Origin: Rhodospirillum rubrum ATCC 11170
GTDB lineage: Bacteria; Pseudomonadota; Alphaproteobacteria; Rhodospirillales; Rhodospirillaceae
Assembly (NCBI RefSeq): GCF_000013085.1
Contig: NC_007643.1
Span: 1,473,001-1,537,000 of the forward strand
Direction: 5' to 3'
Length of the DNA: 64,000 nt
The notes under the pieces are model-generated. The model ran no database searches. It was not told the DNA's origin and saw only the letters and a list, made by a program, of their open reading frames with translations. Below are positions 26,517 to 35,299 of this stretch, piece after piece; positions within the stretch are counted from its first letter, which is position 1; each line of letters opens with the position of its first letter. The translations under genes and the position numbers were made by a program.

Positions 26517-28538
26517 TTAGCAGCAGGCGCTTTTGGCGCGCTTGCGGGCGATGATGTCCTCGTCGCATTTGGGGCAGAAGGCGTGCTCGCCTTCGATGTA
26601 GCCATGCGTCGGACAGATCGAGAAGGTCGGGGTGACGGTGATATAGGGCAGGCGGAAGCGTTCGAGCGCCCGGCGGACCAGACGTTTGCAAGCCTCGGCC
26701 GAGGAGACCCGGCTGCCCATGTACAGATGGACGACGGTGCCGCCGGTATATTTCGCCTGAAGCTCTTCCTGGCGTTCCAGGGCCTCGAAGGGATCATCGG
26801 TGAAGCCGACGGGCAGCTGCGAGGAATTGGTGTAATAGGGCTGGTCCGGGGTGCCGGCCTGCAAGATGTCGGGAAAGCGCTTCTGGTCCTCGCGGGCGAA
26901 GCGATAGGTCGTGCCCTCGGCCGGGGTGGCCTCCAGGTTATAAAGATGGCCGGTTTCCTCTTGGAAGCCGACGATGCGGGCGCGCACGTGATCGAGGAAG
27001 CGCACGGCGAGGGCGTGACCATAGGGCGTGGTGATATCCTCGGCCCCTGCGGTGAAGTTGCGGATCATCTCGTTGATGCCGTTGACGCCCAGGGTCGAGA
27101 AGTGATTGCGCAAGGTTCCCAGATAGCGCTTGGTATAGGGGAACAGCCCGTGGTCCATGTGGCGCTGGATGACCTTGCGCTTGATCTCCAGACTGTTGCG
27201 GCCAAGATCAAGCAAGGTGTCGAGACGGGCGAACAGCCCGGCCTCGTCGCCTTGGTGGATATACCCCAGGCGGGCGCAATTGAGGGTGACGACGCCGAGC
27301 GAGCCGGTTTGCTCGGCGCTGCCGAACAGGCCGTTGCCGCGCTTGAGCAATTCGGTCAGATCAAGCTGCAGGCGGCAGCACATCGAGCGGATCATCGACG
27401 GGTTGAGTTCGGAATTCACGAAGTTCTGGAAATAGGGCAGGCCGTATTTGGCCGTCATCTCGAACAGGCGATCGGCGTTCTCGCTGTCCCAGGGGAAATC
27501 CTTGGTGATGTTGTAGGTGGGGATGGGGAAGGTGAAAACCCGGCCCTTGGCGTCGCCCTCGGTCATCACCTCCATATAGGCGCGGTTGATCAGGTCCATT
27601 TCGACCTGAAGATCGCCATAGGTGAAATCGACCTCGACCCCGCCGATGACCGGCACCTGATCGCGCAGGTCCTCCGGGCAGGTCCAGTCGAAGGTCAGAT
27701 TGGTAAAGGGCGTCTGGGTGCCCCAGCGCGAGGGGACGTTGAGATTATAGACCAGTTCCTGAATGAACTGCCGGACCTCGGCATAGCTCAGGCGGTCGGC
27801 GCGCACGAAAGGTGCCAGATAGGTATCGAAGGAACTGAAGGCCTGGGCCCCGGCCCATTCGTTTTGCAAGGTGCCGAGGAAATTGACGATCTGGCCGACG
27901 GCGCTCGACAGATGCTTGGGCGGGCCGGCTTCGACCTTGCCGGGAACGCCGTTCAGGCCCTCGGTCAGCAAGGTGCGCAGCGACCAGCCGGCGCAATAGC
28001 CCGCCAGCATGTCAAGATCATGGATGTGAAGATCGCCCTGGCGGTGGGCATTGCCGATCTCGGGGGGGTAAACATGGGAAAGCCAGTAATTGGCCACCAC
28101 CTTGCCCGATACGTTCAAGATCAGGCCGCCCAGCGAATAGCCTTGATTGGCATTGGCGTTCACCCGCCAGTCGGCACGGTCCAGATATTCATTGATCGAG
28201 GATTCGACATCGACAACGGTCTTGCGGTCGATGCGCAGGCGGGCGTGCTGTTCGCGGTAGACGATATAGGCGCGCGCCGTGGCGAAGTGATTGGCCGAAA
28301 TCAGCACCTGTTCGACCACGTCTTGGATTTGTTCGATATGCGGGGCGTCTTCGGTGAAGCGGTGACTGAGCACCTTGACCGCCTGGATCGCCAGAAGCTG
28401 GGCCTCGATGGGATCGAAATCGCCCGTCGCCTTGCCGGCCCGTTCGATGGCCGAGCGGATCTTGACCGCGTCAAAGGGAACCGTTCGTCCACTGCGCTTG
28501 ACGACGCCAGGGGGCGGGGAGACGATTTCGGGGATCAC
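26517..28538 (-). CDS. nrdD: Anaerobic ribonucleoside-triphosphate reductase, large subunit lacking the glycyl loop
   Basis: A 673-residue class III reductase that makes deoxyribonucleotides without oxygen. An ATP cone lies at residues 12-100 (VKRSGRTVPFDAVKIRSAI). HIHDLDMLAGYCAGW holds one active-site cysteine (about residue 182) and RSMCCRLQLDL the thiyl-radical loop (about residue 385). The C-terminus has a zinc-type cluster (ICPTHGY, FCPKCDED) and ends at SACC without any RxxGY glycyl motif. That motif is encoded by the next gene. Start is GTG at 28538. A cobalamin riboswitch precedes it. Confidence 0.92.
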   Translation of the reverse strand: MIPEIVSPPPGVVKRSGRTVPFDAVKIRSAIERAGKATGDFDPIEAQLLAIQAVKVLSHRFTEDAPHIEQIQDVVEQVLISANHFATARAYIVYREQHARLRIDRKTVVDVESSINEYLDRADWRVNANANQGYSLGGLILNVSGKVVANYWLSHVYPPEIGNAHRQGDLHIHDLDMLAGYCAGWSLRTLLTEGLNGVPGKVEAGPPKHLSSAVGQIVNFLGTLQNEWAGAQAFSSFDTYLAPFVRADRLSYAEVRQFIQELVYNLNVPSRWGTQTPFTNLTFDWTCPEDLRDQVPVIGGVEVDFTYGDLQVEMDLINRAYMEVMTEGDAKGRVFTFPIPTYNITKDFPWDSENADRLFEMTAKYGLPYFQNFVNSELNPSMIRSMCCRLQLDLTELLKRGNGLFGSAEQTGSLGVVTLNCARLGYIHQGDEAGLFARLDTLLDLGRNSLEIKRKVIQRHMDHGLFPYTKRYLGTLRNHFSTLGVNGINEMIRNFTAGAEDITTPYGHALAVRFLDHVRARIVGFQEETGHLYNLEATPAEGTTYRFAREDQKRFPDILQAGTPDQPYYTNSSQLPVGFTDDPFEALERQEELQAKYTGGTVVHLYMGSRVSSAEACKRLVRRALERFRLPYITVTPTFSICPTHGYIEGEHAFCPKCDEDIIARKRAKSACC

Positions 28539-28688
28539 GGTTCTTTGGACTCCGGTCAGAAGCGGCGTAGGGAAAGGCGGGGATGCAGGAAGGGGACGCG
28601 TGGCAAGCCAAACCTACGCGCAAGCGCGTACCGGTCGGCCCCATGCCATGCACCCTTCGGGAACCCCCGCCCGAGGACGTTGCGGCCA

Positions 28689-28886
28689 TTACGGCAGGTC
28701 TCCTGGCTTGCGGGTCACAGCCCCCGTCCGGCCTTCCCGGGGCCGGTTCCGAAGGACCGGCGCACCAGTGGCAGTCTTGGACGCGGGCTCGCCGCTCACA
28801 GTTGCGGGGGCAGCGCCGGCATTGCCCTTCAAGGGCGCACCGTCTTCCCTCTTCACCCTAGATATTGCATACCCAAGGAACCGTAA
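28689..28886 (-). ncRNA. Cobalamin riboswitch upstream of nrdD
   Basis: On the minus strand the hallmarks appear in order: GCCGGCGCTGCCCCCGCAAC with ACTGTGA (conserved core), then the B12 box AGCCAGGAGACCTGCC. The closing helix P1 forms between TTACGG (28881-28886) and CCGTAA (28689-28694). It is followed by a 150-nt leader to the nrdD start. Adenosylcobalamin should turn the operon off, leaving a B12-dependent reductase elsewhere in the genome to do the job. Confidence 0.9.
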
Positions 28887-29000
28887 CGCTAAATACGGTA
28901 GCTCTGACCGCTATGGGAAGTCAAGCGGCCATCGGTCGACGCTGGTGCGCCGGGGGCGTATGGCTGCTAAGCTGGGCTTTGGCCCGCAAAGGATTTCGCC

Positions 29001-31436
29001 ATGATTGCGCTTGAAAAATTGCTGCGCGAGAACGAGGACTGGCTGGTTCGCCGTGTCATCGACTACGCCCGGGAGCAGGGGTATATGGCTTATACCTCGA
29101 CTCTGGAAGAGGCGTGGCGGGCGGGGATGGTCGGGTTGATCGACGCCTTCCTGGCCGCCGAGGCCGATGGCACGCCGGCCGCGCCGCCGCGGGCGTCGCT
29201 TTCCTATACGGAAGATCCCGTCGCCGGCTATGGCATCGAGACCGCCAATCGTCACCGCGCCCGGGGGATCCCGCTGGCGCTGTTTCTCGGCCTGCTGAAA
29301 TACAACCGTCGCGCCCTGCTTGATCTGGCGGCGCGCGATCCCCGCCCGGCGGCTGATCAGGCCGAGATCAAGAACCGGATCGACAATTACTTCGACCGGG
29401 TGGAGCTGGGGTTGTGCGCGGCGTGGTCGCGTTTCGAGCGCGAGCAGGAGGTGGGAAAGCTGCGCGAGCGTAATCGCGATCTGGTCAATGAAAAGAACAA
29501 ATATCTGACGGCTTTCGAAAGCCTGACCGATCCGGTTTTCCTGATCAACGACGCGGGCGGCCTGGAAAACCTCAATCGCAGCGCCGGAATTCTGATCGGC
29601 TTTGGTCCCAGCCCCGGTGCGGGCTATTACGGCAGCGGCATTCCCCCCAGCGCCCAACGTCTGGTTGACGATCTGCTGGCGCGGTTTGCCCAGAAAGCCG
29701 CCGAGGCCGAAGGCGCCGAGAGCGATCGCATCGATTACCGGATGGACACGGTCGAGGGCCCGCGCGACTTCGAGGTGCGCCGTCAGGCCATGCTCGATGT
29801 CAGCGAGCGCTACAGCGGGCAGGTGCTGATCTTTTCCGATATCACCGCCTATAAGCGGGCCTCCGACCGCGCCGAGGAGGCCAATCAGGCCAAATCGACC
29901 TTTCTGGCGACGATGAGCCACGAGATCCGCACGCCGATCAACGGCATCCTCGGCCTTTCGACCCTGATGCGCGACGAGTTGCGCGACGAGCGCCTGCGCC
30001 ACCACGCCGACGCCATCGCCCTGTCGGCCGAGATGCTGCTGTCGATGGTCAACGACGTGCTCGATTTCACCAAGATCGAGGCCGGCATCTTGGATCTCGA
30101 TCCGGTCGATTTCTCGGTCGAGGAATTGCTCAACGGCGTCTTCGCCCTGGTCGCCCCCTCGGCCCACCGCAAGGGGCTAGAGGTCTATCGCAGCGTTTCG
30201 CCCGCCGTTCCCGAGCGGTTGCACGGCGATCTGGCCAAGCTGCGTCAGGTGCTGCTGAATTTGTTCTCCAACGCCGTGAAGTTCACCCATGCCGGGGCGC
30301 TGTCGATCCATATCGACCGCCTTGCCGAGGCGCCCGAGGGCAAGGTGATCCTTCATATCACCGTCGATGATACGGGCATCGGCATCGCGCCCTCGGCGCT
30401 CAAGGCGATTTTCGAGCCCTTCGCCCAGGCCGACGGATCGATCTCGCGGCGCTTTGGCGGCACCGGCATGGGCTTGGCGATCAATCGCCGGCTGGCCGAG
30501 GTCATGGGCGGCGAAGTCTGGGCCGAAAGCCGCGAGGGCGAGGGCAGCCGCTTTCACGTCACCGCCCTGCTTGAAGCGGCACGCCTGCCGCCGCCGCCGC
30601 CCGATACGGCCAATGGCCAGCCCCCGGCGTTTTTGGCCGATCGGCCGCTTTCGGTGCTGGTCGTCGATGACAACGACGTCAACCTGATGGTGGCCGAGGG
30701 GTTCCTGAAACGCTTCGGCCATGACGTCGTCTTGGCGCGCAATGGTCGCGAGGCCCGCGCCCTGCTTGAACACCGGCGCTTCGACGCCGCCTTGCTTGAT
30801 ATCAATCTTCCCGATGCCAACGGCCTGGATCTGCTGGCCGAGGTGCGGCGCCACGAGGCGGCGGTCGGTTTGCGTTCCATGCCGATCATCGTGCTGTCGG
30901 CCCATGTGATGCAGGCCGATATCGCCCGCTCGGCCCGTTTGGACGTGCGGTTCTTGGGCAAACCCTTCAACCCGGAGCGCCTGCGCCGCATGCTGCGCGA
31001 CCTGACCCGTCAGGACGACGACCCGAGGGCGGGGGAGGGCGACGGCGAGGGGCCGGTCGCCGAGGATTTCACCGCCGGACCGGTGCTGGTCGATCCCGCC
31101 GTGCTGCGCGGCCATGTGGAGATGCTGGGGGCGACGGCGGCGGGCAAGATCCTGGCCGCCTTCCACGGCTCGGCGCCGCGCACCCTGGCCACGCTGTGCT
31201 CCCATGTCGAGGCCGGCCGGATCGCCGAGGCGGAGGACGACGCCCATCGCCTGAAAAGCGCATCGGCCAATCTTGGCCTGGAGTGCCTGCGTCGGCGGGC
31301 GGCCGAACTGGAAGCCGCCTGCGGCCAGGGCGAAAGCGCCGCGGTCGGCGTGCTGGTCGAGCATCTGCCGACGCTGTTTGACTCGTCGCTGCGCGATCTT
31401 GATCGGCTGTGGGACGAGATCACCGCCAAGGGGTGA
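29001..31436 (+). CDS. Hybrid histidine kinase, DorS/TorS-like
   Basis: An 811-residue kinase. Residues 1-150 are an all-helical sensor resembling the RsbRD N-terminal domain (RENEDWLVRRVIDYAREQGY), then a PAS-like region (about 165-290), HisKA with phospho-His 307 in MSHEIRTPINGI, HATPase, a receiver domain (VLVVDDNDVNLM, ALLDINLPDANG) and a C-terminal HPt domain with DAHRLKSASANLGLE. Kinase-receiver-HPt order fits TorS/DorS phosphorelays. No membrane segment is visible, unlike E. coli TorS, so it must sense a cytosolic cue. Its likely partner DorR lies beyond the lasso island. Confidence 0.85.
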   Translation: MIALEKLLRENEDWLVRRVIDYAREQGYMAYTSTLEEAWRAGMVGLIDAFLAAEADGTPAAPPRASLSYTEDPVAGYGIETANRHRARGIPLALFLGLLKYNRRALLDLAARDPRPAADQAEIKNRIDNYFDRVELGLCAAWSRFEREQEVGKLRERNRDLVNEKNKYLTAFESLTDPVFLINDAGGLENLNRSAGILIGFGPSPGAGYYGSGIPPSAQRLVDDLLARFAQKAAEAEGAESDRIDYRMDTVEGPRDFEVRRQAMLDVSERYSGQVLIFSDITAYKRASDRAEEANQAKSTFLATMSHEIRTPINGILGLSTLMRDELRDERLRHHADAIALSAEMLLSMVNDVLDFTKIEAGILDLDPVDFSVEELLNGVFALVAPSAHRKGLEVYRSVSPAVPERLHGDLAKLRQVLLNLFSNAVKFTHAGALSIHIDRLAEAPEGKVILHITVDDTGIGIAPSALKAIFEPFAQADGSISRRFGGTGMGLAINRRLAEVMGGEVWAESREGEGSRFHVTALLEAARLPPPPPDTANGQPPAFLADRPLSVLVVDDNDVNLMVAEGFLKRFGHDVVLARNGREARALLEHRRFDAALLDINLPDANGLDLLAEVRRHEAAVGLRSMPIIVLSAHVMQADIARSARLDVRFLGKPFNPERLRRMLRDLTRQDDDPRAGEGDGEGPVAEDFTAGPVLVDPAVLRGHVEMLGATAAGKILAAFHGSAPRTLATLCSHVEAGRIAEAEDDAHRLKSASANLGLECLRRRAAELEAACGQGESAAVGVLVEHLPTLFDSSLRDLDRLWDEITAKG

Positions 31437-31757
31437 CGAGCGATGACTGATTTTGGTAAGGGCATGATCAGGCGGCGAACTGGGGGGCGGACCCCTCGAT
31501 GCCGTACCGGAAGCGGCCTTGGGGGACGCCGCTTAGACCAAGCGAGCGTTCGGGGAGCCGGTCGAGTTGAAGACGATAGGGGCGCATTCCTCGACGGCTT
31601 CTCTTATCCGAGGGAACGATGGTCGGCTTTGGGCTAAAAAACCTTATCCCGCTCGATGCCGCTGCGTGAAAGCGAGCAAATAACTCTCTGTTTCTCCAGG
31701 GAAAATTCAATGTTTTCAACGTCATCGGCAGCGGCCGATTCAAGTTTGTTTTGACGA
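31437..31757. other. Left boundary of the lasso island, no clear gene
   Basis: About 320 bp. A minus-strand frame (31468-31785) encodes GLSGVPQGRFRYGIEGSAP near its end but has no ribosome site and overlaps the sulfotransferase start; it may be a gene remnant. I recognise no promoter or terminator with confidence. Confidence 0.4.
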
Positions 31758-32591
31758 ATGCGGGGGATCTACTGGTTGGCCTCATATCCCCGTTCGGGAA
31801 ATACGTGGCTGAGGCTGATGTTGAACAGTTATGAACGGGGCGGGAAGCCCGTCAATATCAACAACCTGCCCATTTCAAATCTGATGTACAATCGGTCCTT
31901 TGCGGACACTGTGCTGGGTCAGGCGATGGGCGATCTGCTGCCGGCCGAGATTCTGGCGCTACGGCCAACGGTCATGCGGGCTGTGCGTGACAGCAGAAAC
32001 AATCCGGTAATGTTGAAAACCCATGATATGCGGCTGCGGCTTGCCGATGGGGAATGGCAATTGCCTGCCGATGTCAGCCTGGGTGGTGTTTATCTTGTTC
32101 GAGATCCCCGGGACGTGGCTTTGTCATTGGCTAGATTTATGGATTTATCCATCGACAAAACGATTGATGTCATGGGCAATTCTGAACAAATGCTAGCGAA
32201 TTCGATCACACGACAAAATATTCATTTGGTTAATATTCTAGGGGGGTGGAGCGAACATGTTCTGAGCTGGATGTCGCCTGTGCCCTTCCCTGTCCATGTT
32301 GTACGGTATGAAGATATGCGCCGCGACCCGGTTTCAACGCTGGCCGGCGTTCTGCCGGCCCTGGGTTATGCGGTGGATATGGACAAGATCAGGGCGGCCG
32401 TGGCCGAAACCTCGCTAGAGACCCTGCGCCGTCAGGAAGAGGCCAACGGCTTCGTCGAATATCCCAGCCCAAACCGGTTCTTTGGCGAAGGTCGGGTTGG
32501 CGGGTGGTCCGCCCGTCTTGGTTCCGCGCAGGCCGAGCGCATTTGCGCCGATCATCGGTTCGTCATGCAACAGCTTGGTTATCTGGATTGA
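31758..32591 (+). CDS. Sulfotransferase, probable lasso-peptide tailoring enzyme
   Basis: A 277-residue PAPS-dependent sulfotransferase. WLASYPRSGNTWLRLML is the 5'-phosphosulfate loop, GVYLVRDPRDVALSLARFMD the 3'-phosphate motif, and VVRYEDMRRDP and GRVGGWSARL typical later motifs. No good ribosome site precedes the ATG. GC and codon use are lower than in the core genome. It ends 11 bp from the convergent lasso cyclase gene. Sulfotransferases occur in some lasso clusters, so the precursor (one Tyr, several Ser/Thr in the core) is the proposed acceptor. Nothing in the sequence proves this. Confidence 0.8.
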   Translation: MRGIYWLASYPRSGNTWLRLMLNSYERGGKPVNINNLPISNLMYNRSFADTVLGQAMGDLLPAEILALRPTVMRAVRDSRNNPVMLKTHDMRLRLADGEWQLPADVSLGGVYLVRDPRDVALSLARFMDLSIDKTIDVMGNSEQMLANSITRQNIHLVNILGGWSEHVLSWMSPVPFPVHVVRYEDMRRDPVSTLAGVLPALGYAVDMDKIRAAVAETSLETLRRQEEANGFVEYPSPNRFFGEGRVGGWSARLGSAQAERICADHRFVMQQLGYLD

Positions 32592-32602
32592 GGCGGTGAC
32601 CG

Positions 32603-34531
32603 TTACTGGTTGCCGCCATTGGCCCAGCGCACGAAGCGCCCCATCTGCATCGCATTGGCGAAGACGAAACCATGGGAAAGGCGCATGGTTTCATGCGGGT
32701 GATCGGTTTTCGGCCATGTGGCGAGCATGTGGCGCATCTTTGGCAGATCCAGCATCTCGGCAATCAACCCATCCTGGCTGAAACTGTCGAGATCCGCGGC
32801 ATATGCCTCAAGCTGCGGGGTCATGCGGTGATTCCAGTCGACGCGCTGTTGCCCGATCGCGCGTTCATTGACGATGCTGTCTGGAACCCCGCGCATGGCG
32901 AGAAGGCGCCGGGCCAGACTACGGTTGCGTCCATCCAGAATGAACTGGTCGCGCGGGATGGCCAAAATGAATTCCAACAGATCACGGTCGGCGTAAACAT
33001 CGCGGTAATGCGTGCCGCGCACCGTTTCCAATGCGTGGGCGTTCGGCAATGTCATGGCGCGGCGTTTCAGCATGAAATGGATGATCTGCTGTCGGGATCG
33101 GCTATCGCGCTCTTGAAAGGGCTGTTCGCCATGATCGGCCAAATAGTCGTCAAGCCCCACCTTTTCCCGCCACCCCGGTCTGGTCAATGTGCGGTCCGCC
33201 AAGGGGTGTGGCCGACCACGCCAGCGCCTTTGACCGTAATAAAATGCGTCCGGCAGAAGCGGAACAACGACACGGTGGCGCACCATGGGCGCAAATCCTT
33301 GCTGCTTGTAGCGCGCTACTTGTGCCAGCAACCGCAGCGCGGTAAGCGGGCGTCCTTCCCGTATCAGATCGGCAAAGCAGAGATTGCCATCATAGCTGAA
33401 GGTGAAATTACCGCTCTGACCCGACAGAACCGCATCATGCCCGGCCTGTTGCATCTGCTGAAAGGCGATGTCCAGCCAACCGATCTGGTTGGCGATCATA
33501 CAAGGCAGCCCCGTCGCCATGAACAGATGCGCGGGGTTGGTTTCCAGGGGGGACGGGACAAGGCTGTGGCACAGCCTTATATCCAGATTGGTATGGCTCG
33601 CCGCCAGATCCGCCACCTTGGCCCTTTCGTCTCCATACCAGCCGCGATCGGCTGTAACGCACAGGCCAGGGGACGGGACGATCGTATAGGAGCGAACCTT
33701 CCGGTCTCCGGCCAGACGGGAGGCCGTGGTAAGCATGGCCGCGCTGTCTAGTCCGCCACTGCTTAGAAAGGCCGGGGCGTGGGCCGCCTGCAGGCGACGG
33801 GCGACAGCGCGTTCCAGCAACTCATCGGCCGCCTCCAGATACTCCCTCTCATTGGCCAGCCGCAGGCGCCGCTCGGCATCGGGGCGCCAGAGCGGGACAT
33901 ATCTGTTCGCGTTGACATCGGCGACCAGCATGTCGCCGGGCACTATCTGATGGATATCCTTATAGACGGTCCGAGTCGGATCTCCGACCATGGCGGAGAA
34001 GCGGGCCGTCAGATGCAACGGATCAACGACGCGGGGAATGTCGGGAATACGGTGAAGCCCCGCCACCGTGGTGGCAAAATGGCATATCGTGCCGACGCGA
34101 TGCCAGTATAGCAGGCGGCTGCCCATCGGGGCCACGGCCAAGAACAGTCGCCGTGCCCCGGGGTCCCAGTGAGATAGGGCATAATCGCCCGCCAGATCGG
34201 CCAGTCGATCGAGGCCGTGATGGGCGATCCAGGCAGCGGCCAGCCTGACATCGGGCCAGGAATGGTCACCCCCTAGCTTGCGGGCCAGCCTTTCCCGGTC
34301 AAAAAGATAGCCGCTGAACAACGTGACGCGTCCGGCGCCATCGTACTCTGGAGGCGGGCCTTTGCCGCCGGATCGCGGTACCGACAAAAAACAGGCTTTG
34401 TCATCCGACAGAGCCGCGCCCTTATTCCGGCGAGAGGGGTAATAGAGTCGATCCGTCACCCCTGGACTGAGAGGGGTTGTCCCAAAGGCCACGGACCCCG
34501 TGAGATCGGTCAGACCCCCGTTCTGCTTCAA
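32603..34531 (-). CDS. Lasso peptide cyclase (asparagine synthetase-like, protein C)
   Basis: A 642-residue protein with an N-terminal glutamine-amidotransferase-like domain lacking an initiating cysteine nucleophile (DLAGDYALSHWDPGARRLFLA region) and a C-terminal ATP-pyrophosphatase domain with the PP-loop FLSSGGLDSAAML near residue 257. Such enzymes adenylate the Asp/Glu side chain of the core and close the macrolactam with the N-terminal amine. The start is taken as TTG 34531, 38 nt after the precursor stop. Closest alternative, a true asparagine synthetase, is disfavoured by the missing Cys1 and the neighbours. Confidence 0.85.
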   Translation of the reverse strand: MKQNGGLTDLTGSVAFGTTPLSPGVTDRLYYPSRRNKGAALSDDKACFLSVPRSGGKGPPPEYDGAGRVTLFSGYLFDRERLARKLGGDHSWPDVRLAAAWIAHHGLDRLADLAGDYALSHWDPGARRLFLAVAPMGSRLLYWHRVGTICHFATTVAGLHRIPDIPRVVDPLHLTARFSAMVGDPTRTVYKDIHQIVPGDMLVADVNANRYVPLWRPDAERRLRLANEREYLEAADELLERAVARRLQAAHAPAFLSSGGLDSAAMLTTASRLAGDRKVRSYTIVPSPGLCVTADRGWYGDERAKVADLAASHTNLDIRLCHSLVPSPLETNPAHLFMATGLPCMIANQIGWLDIAFQQMQQAGHDAVLSGQSGNFTFSYDGNLCFADLIREGRPLTALRLLAQVARYKQQGFAPMVRHRVVVPLLPDAFYYGQRRWRGRPHPLADRTLTRPGWREKVGLDDYLADHGEQPFQERDSRSRQQIIHFMLKRRAMTLPNAHALETVRGTHYRDVYADRDLLEFILAIPRDQFILDGRNRSLARRLLAMRGVPDSIVNERAIGQQRVDWNHRMTPQLEAYAADLDSFSQDGLIAEMLDLPKMRHMLATWPKTDHPHETMRLSHGFVFANAMQMGRFVRWANGGNQ

Positions 34532-34569
34532 GGCAGGCCCCGATTGCGGATGGCGGTCCGAAGCGGCAT

Positions 34570-34725
34570 TCAGGATGACGTATAGGTGCCAGAACCGTCA
34601 TCGCCGGAACTTATATTGCCGCCCGTGAACTCGTTCACGGTAAGGGCGGTCAGCGTCTCAAGGGGAGGGATCCAGGCGGGCTTCGTGGCGGGGGGGCGGG
34701 TGATTTCCTGAAAAGTCTTTTCCAT
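34570..34725 (-). CDS. Lasso peptide precursor (51 residues)
   Basis: A short frame that starts MEKTFQEITRPP. The leader carries PAWIPPLETLTAL, which fits the aromatic-x-P-P-L recognition motif bound by lasso B1 proteins. It ends NEFTG, giving the required threonine at position -2. The proposed core is GNISSGDDGSGTYTSS: Gly1 can form an isopeptide ring with Asp8 (or Asp7), Tyr13 could act as plug and the C-terminus is Ser. The gene lies between the leader-peptidase gene and the cyclase on the same strand. Ribosome site weak (AAGAG). The core boundary is inferred. Confidence 0.72.
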   Translation of the reverse strand: MEKTFQEITRPPATKPAWIPPLETLTALTVNEFTGGNISSGDDGSGTYTSS

Positions 34726-34776
34726 GGAGGTTCAAACTCTTGTTTGAAGGTTTCGCATCGCATCCGCACTAAGTTA

Positions 34777-34819
34777 GAGTAGTCATACTCCCTGGGGAAA
34801 TGGGTTGTCCACTTTCCCC
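34777..34819. repeat. Two inverted repeats in front of the lasso precursor
   Basis: GGGGAAA (34794-34800) pairs with TTTCCCC (34813-34819), and GAGTA (34777-34781) with TACTC (34786-34790). They occupy the 96 bp between the leader-peptidase stop and the precursor start, so they could be an attenuator, an operator or an mRNA hairpin that sets the high precursor-to-enzyme ratio. Confidence 0.5.
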
Positions 34820-34821
34820 GG

Positions 34822-35298
34822 TCACCCGCTCTTGTGAGTGCGGATGGGCTCTGCGATGAACATCGCCAGCGGCTTATAATCACCGGCAATAGCGCCGCCC
34901 GTGATGTCGATCCCCAGGGAAAGCAGCCAGGCATGGGCGGGGTCTTCCTCCGGCCCCCTCGGGGTTCTTAGACCGAGAAAGGTCAAGCTCGGCAATCGAC
35001 GGCGTCGTAACATCAATCGCCCGGCCAGGGCTCGCATCAGGCAGGTGCTGGTCCAGGGCAGGCGGGACGCGGCCGATATCAGGGCGGCGCGAATGGCCGT
35101 GGCCTGCGCGCGCCCGCTTGTGTCCGCTGCTGGATCAGTCATGGGGAAGGCTGGAACCGGCATCGGCCGCCCCAACAGGAGGGCGGTGAACCGGAAGGGC
35201 AGAAAACGGATGCAAAACCAAGCGATAGCGAGCAGTGCCAAGGCTTCGACAACCCTGCGCCGGTGGGCAAACTGGGGTCGCATCCCCCTATCGCGCAT
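34822..35298 (-). CDS. Lasso peptide leader peptidase (B2, transglutaminase-like)
   Basis: A 158-residue protein of the transglutaminase-like B2 family that cuts off the leader. The catalytic cysteine is in STCLMRALAGRLML and the histidine in AHAWLLSLG; GDYKPLAMF is the typical C-terminal part. ATG 35298 follows GGAGGG and lies 1 bp after the kinase stop. A helical, hydrophobic N-terminus (VVEALALLAIAWFCIRFLPF) may anchor it to the membrane or to B1. Confidence 0.85.
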   Translation of the reverse strand: MRDRGMRPQFAHRRRVVEALALLAIAWFCIRFLPFRFTALLLGRPMPVPAFPMTDPAADTSGRAQATAIRAALISAASRLPWTSTCLMRALAGRLMLRRRRLPSLTFLGLRTPRGPEEDPAHAWLLSLGIDITGGAIAGDYKPLAMFIAEPIRTHKSG

Positions 35299-35299
35299 G

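Noticed and set aside
28375-29004. Plus-strand frames across the riboswitch region
   Set aside because: They read through the reverse of the cobalamin riboswitch, which has all conserved boxes on the minus strand.
31443-31637. 64-codon plus-strand frame after the hybrid kinase
   Set aside because: Arg/Gly-rich, no ribosome site and no resemblance to a peptide gene.
34650-34934. 94-codon frame overlapping the lasso precursor
   Set aside because: Runs in another frame across B2 and the precursor, has no lasso features and no ribosome site.
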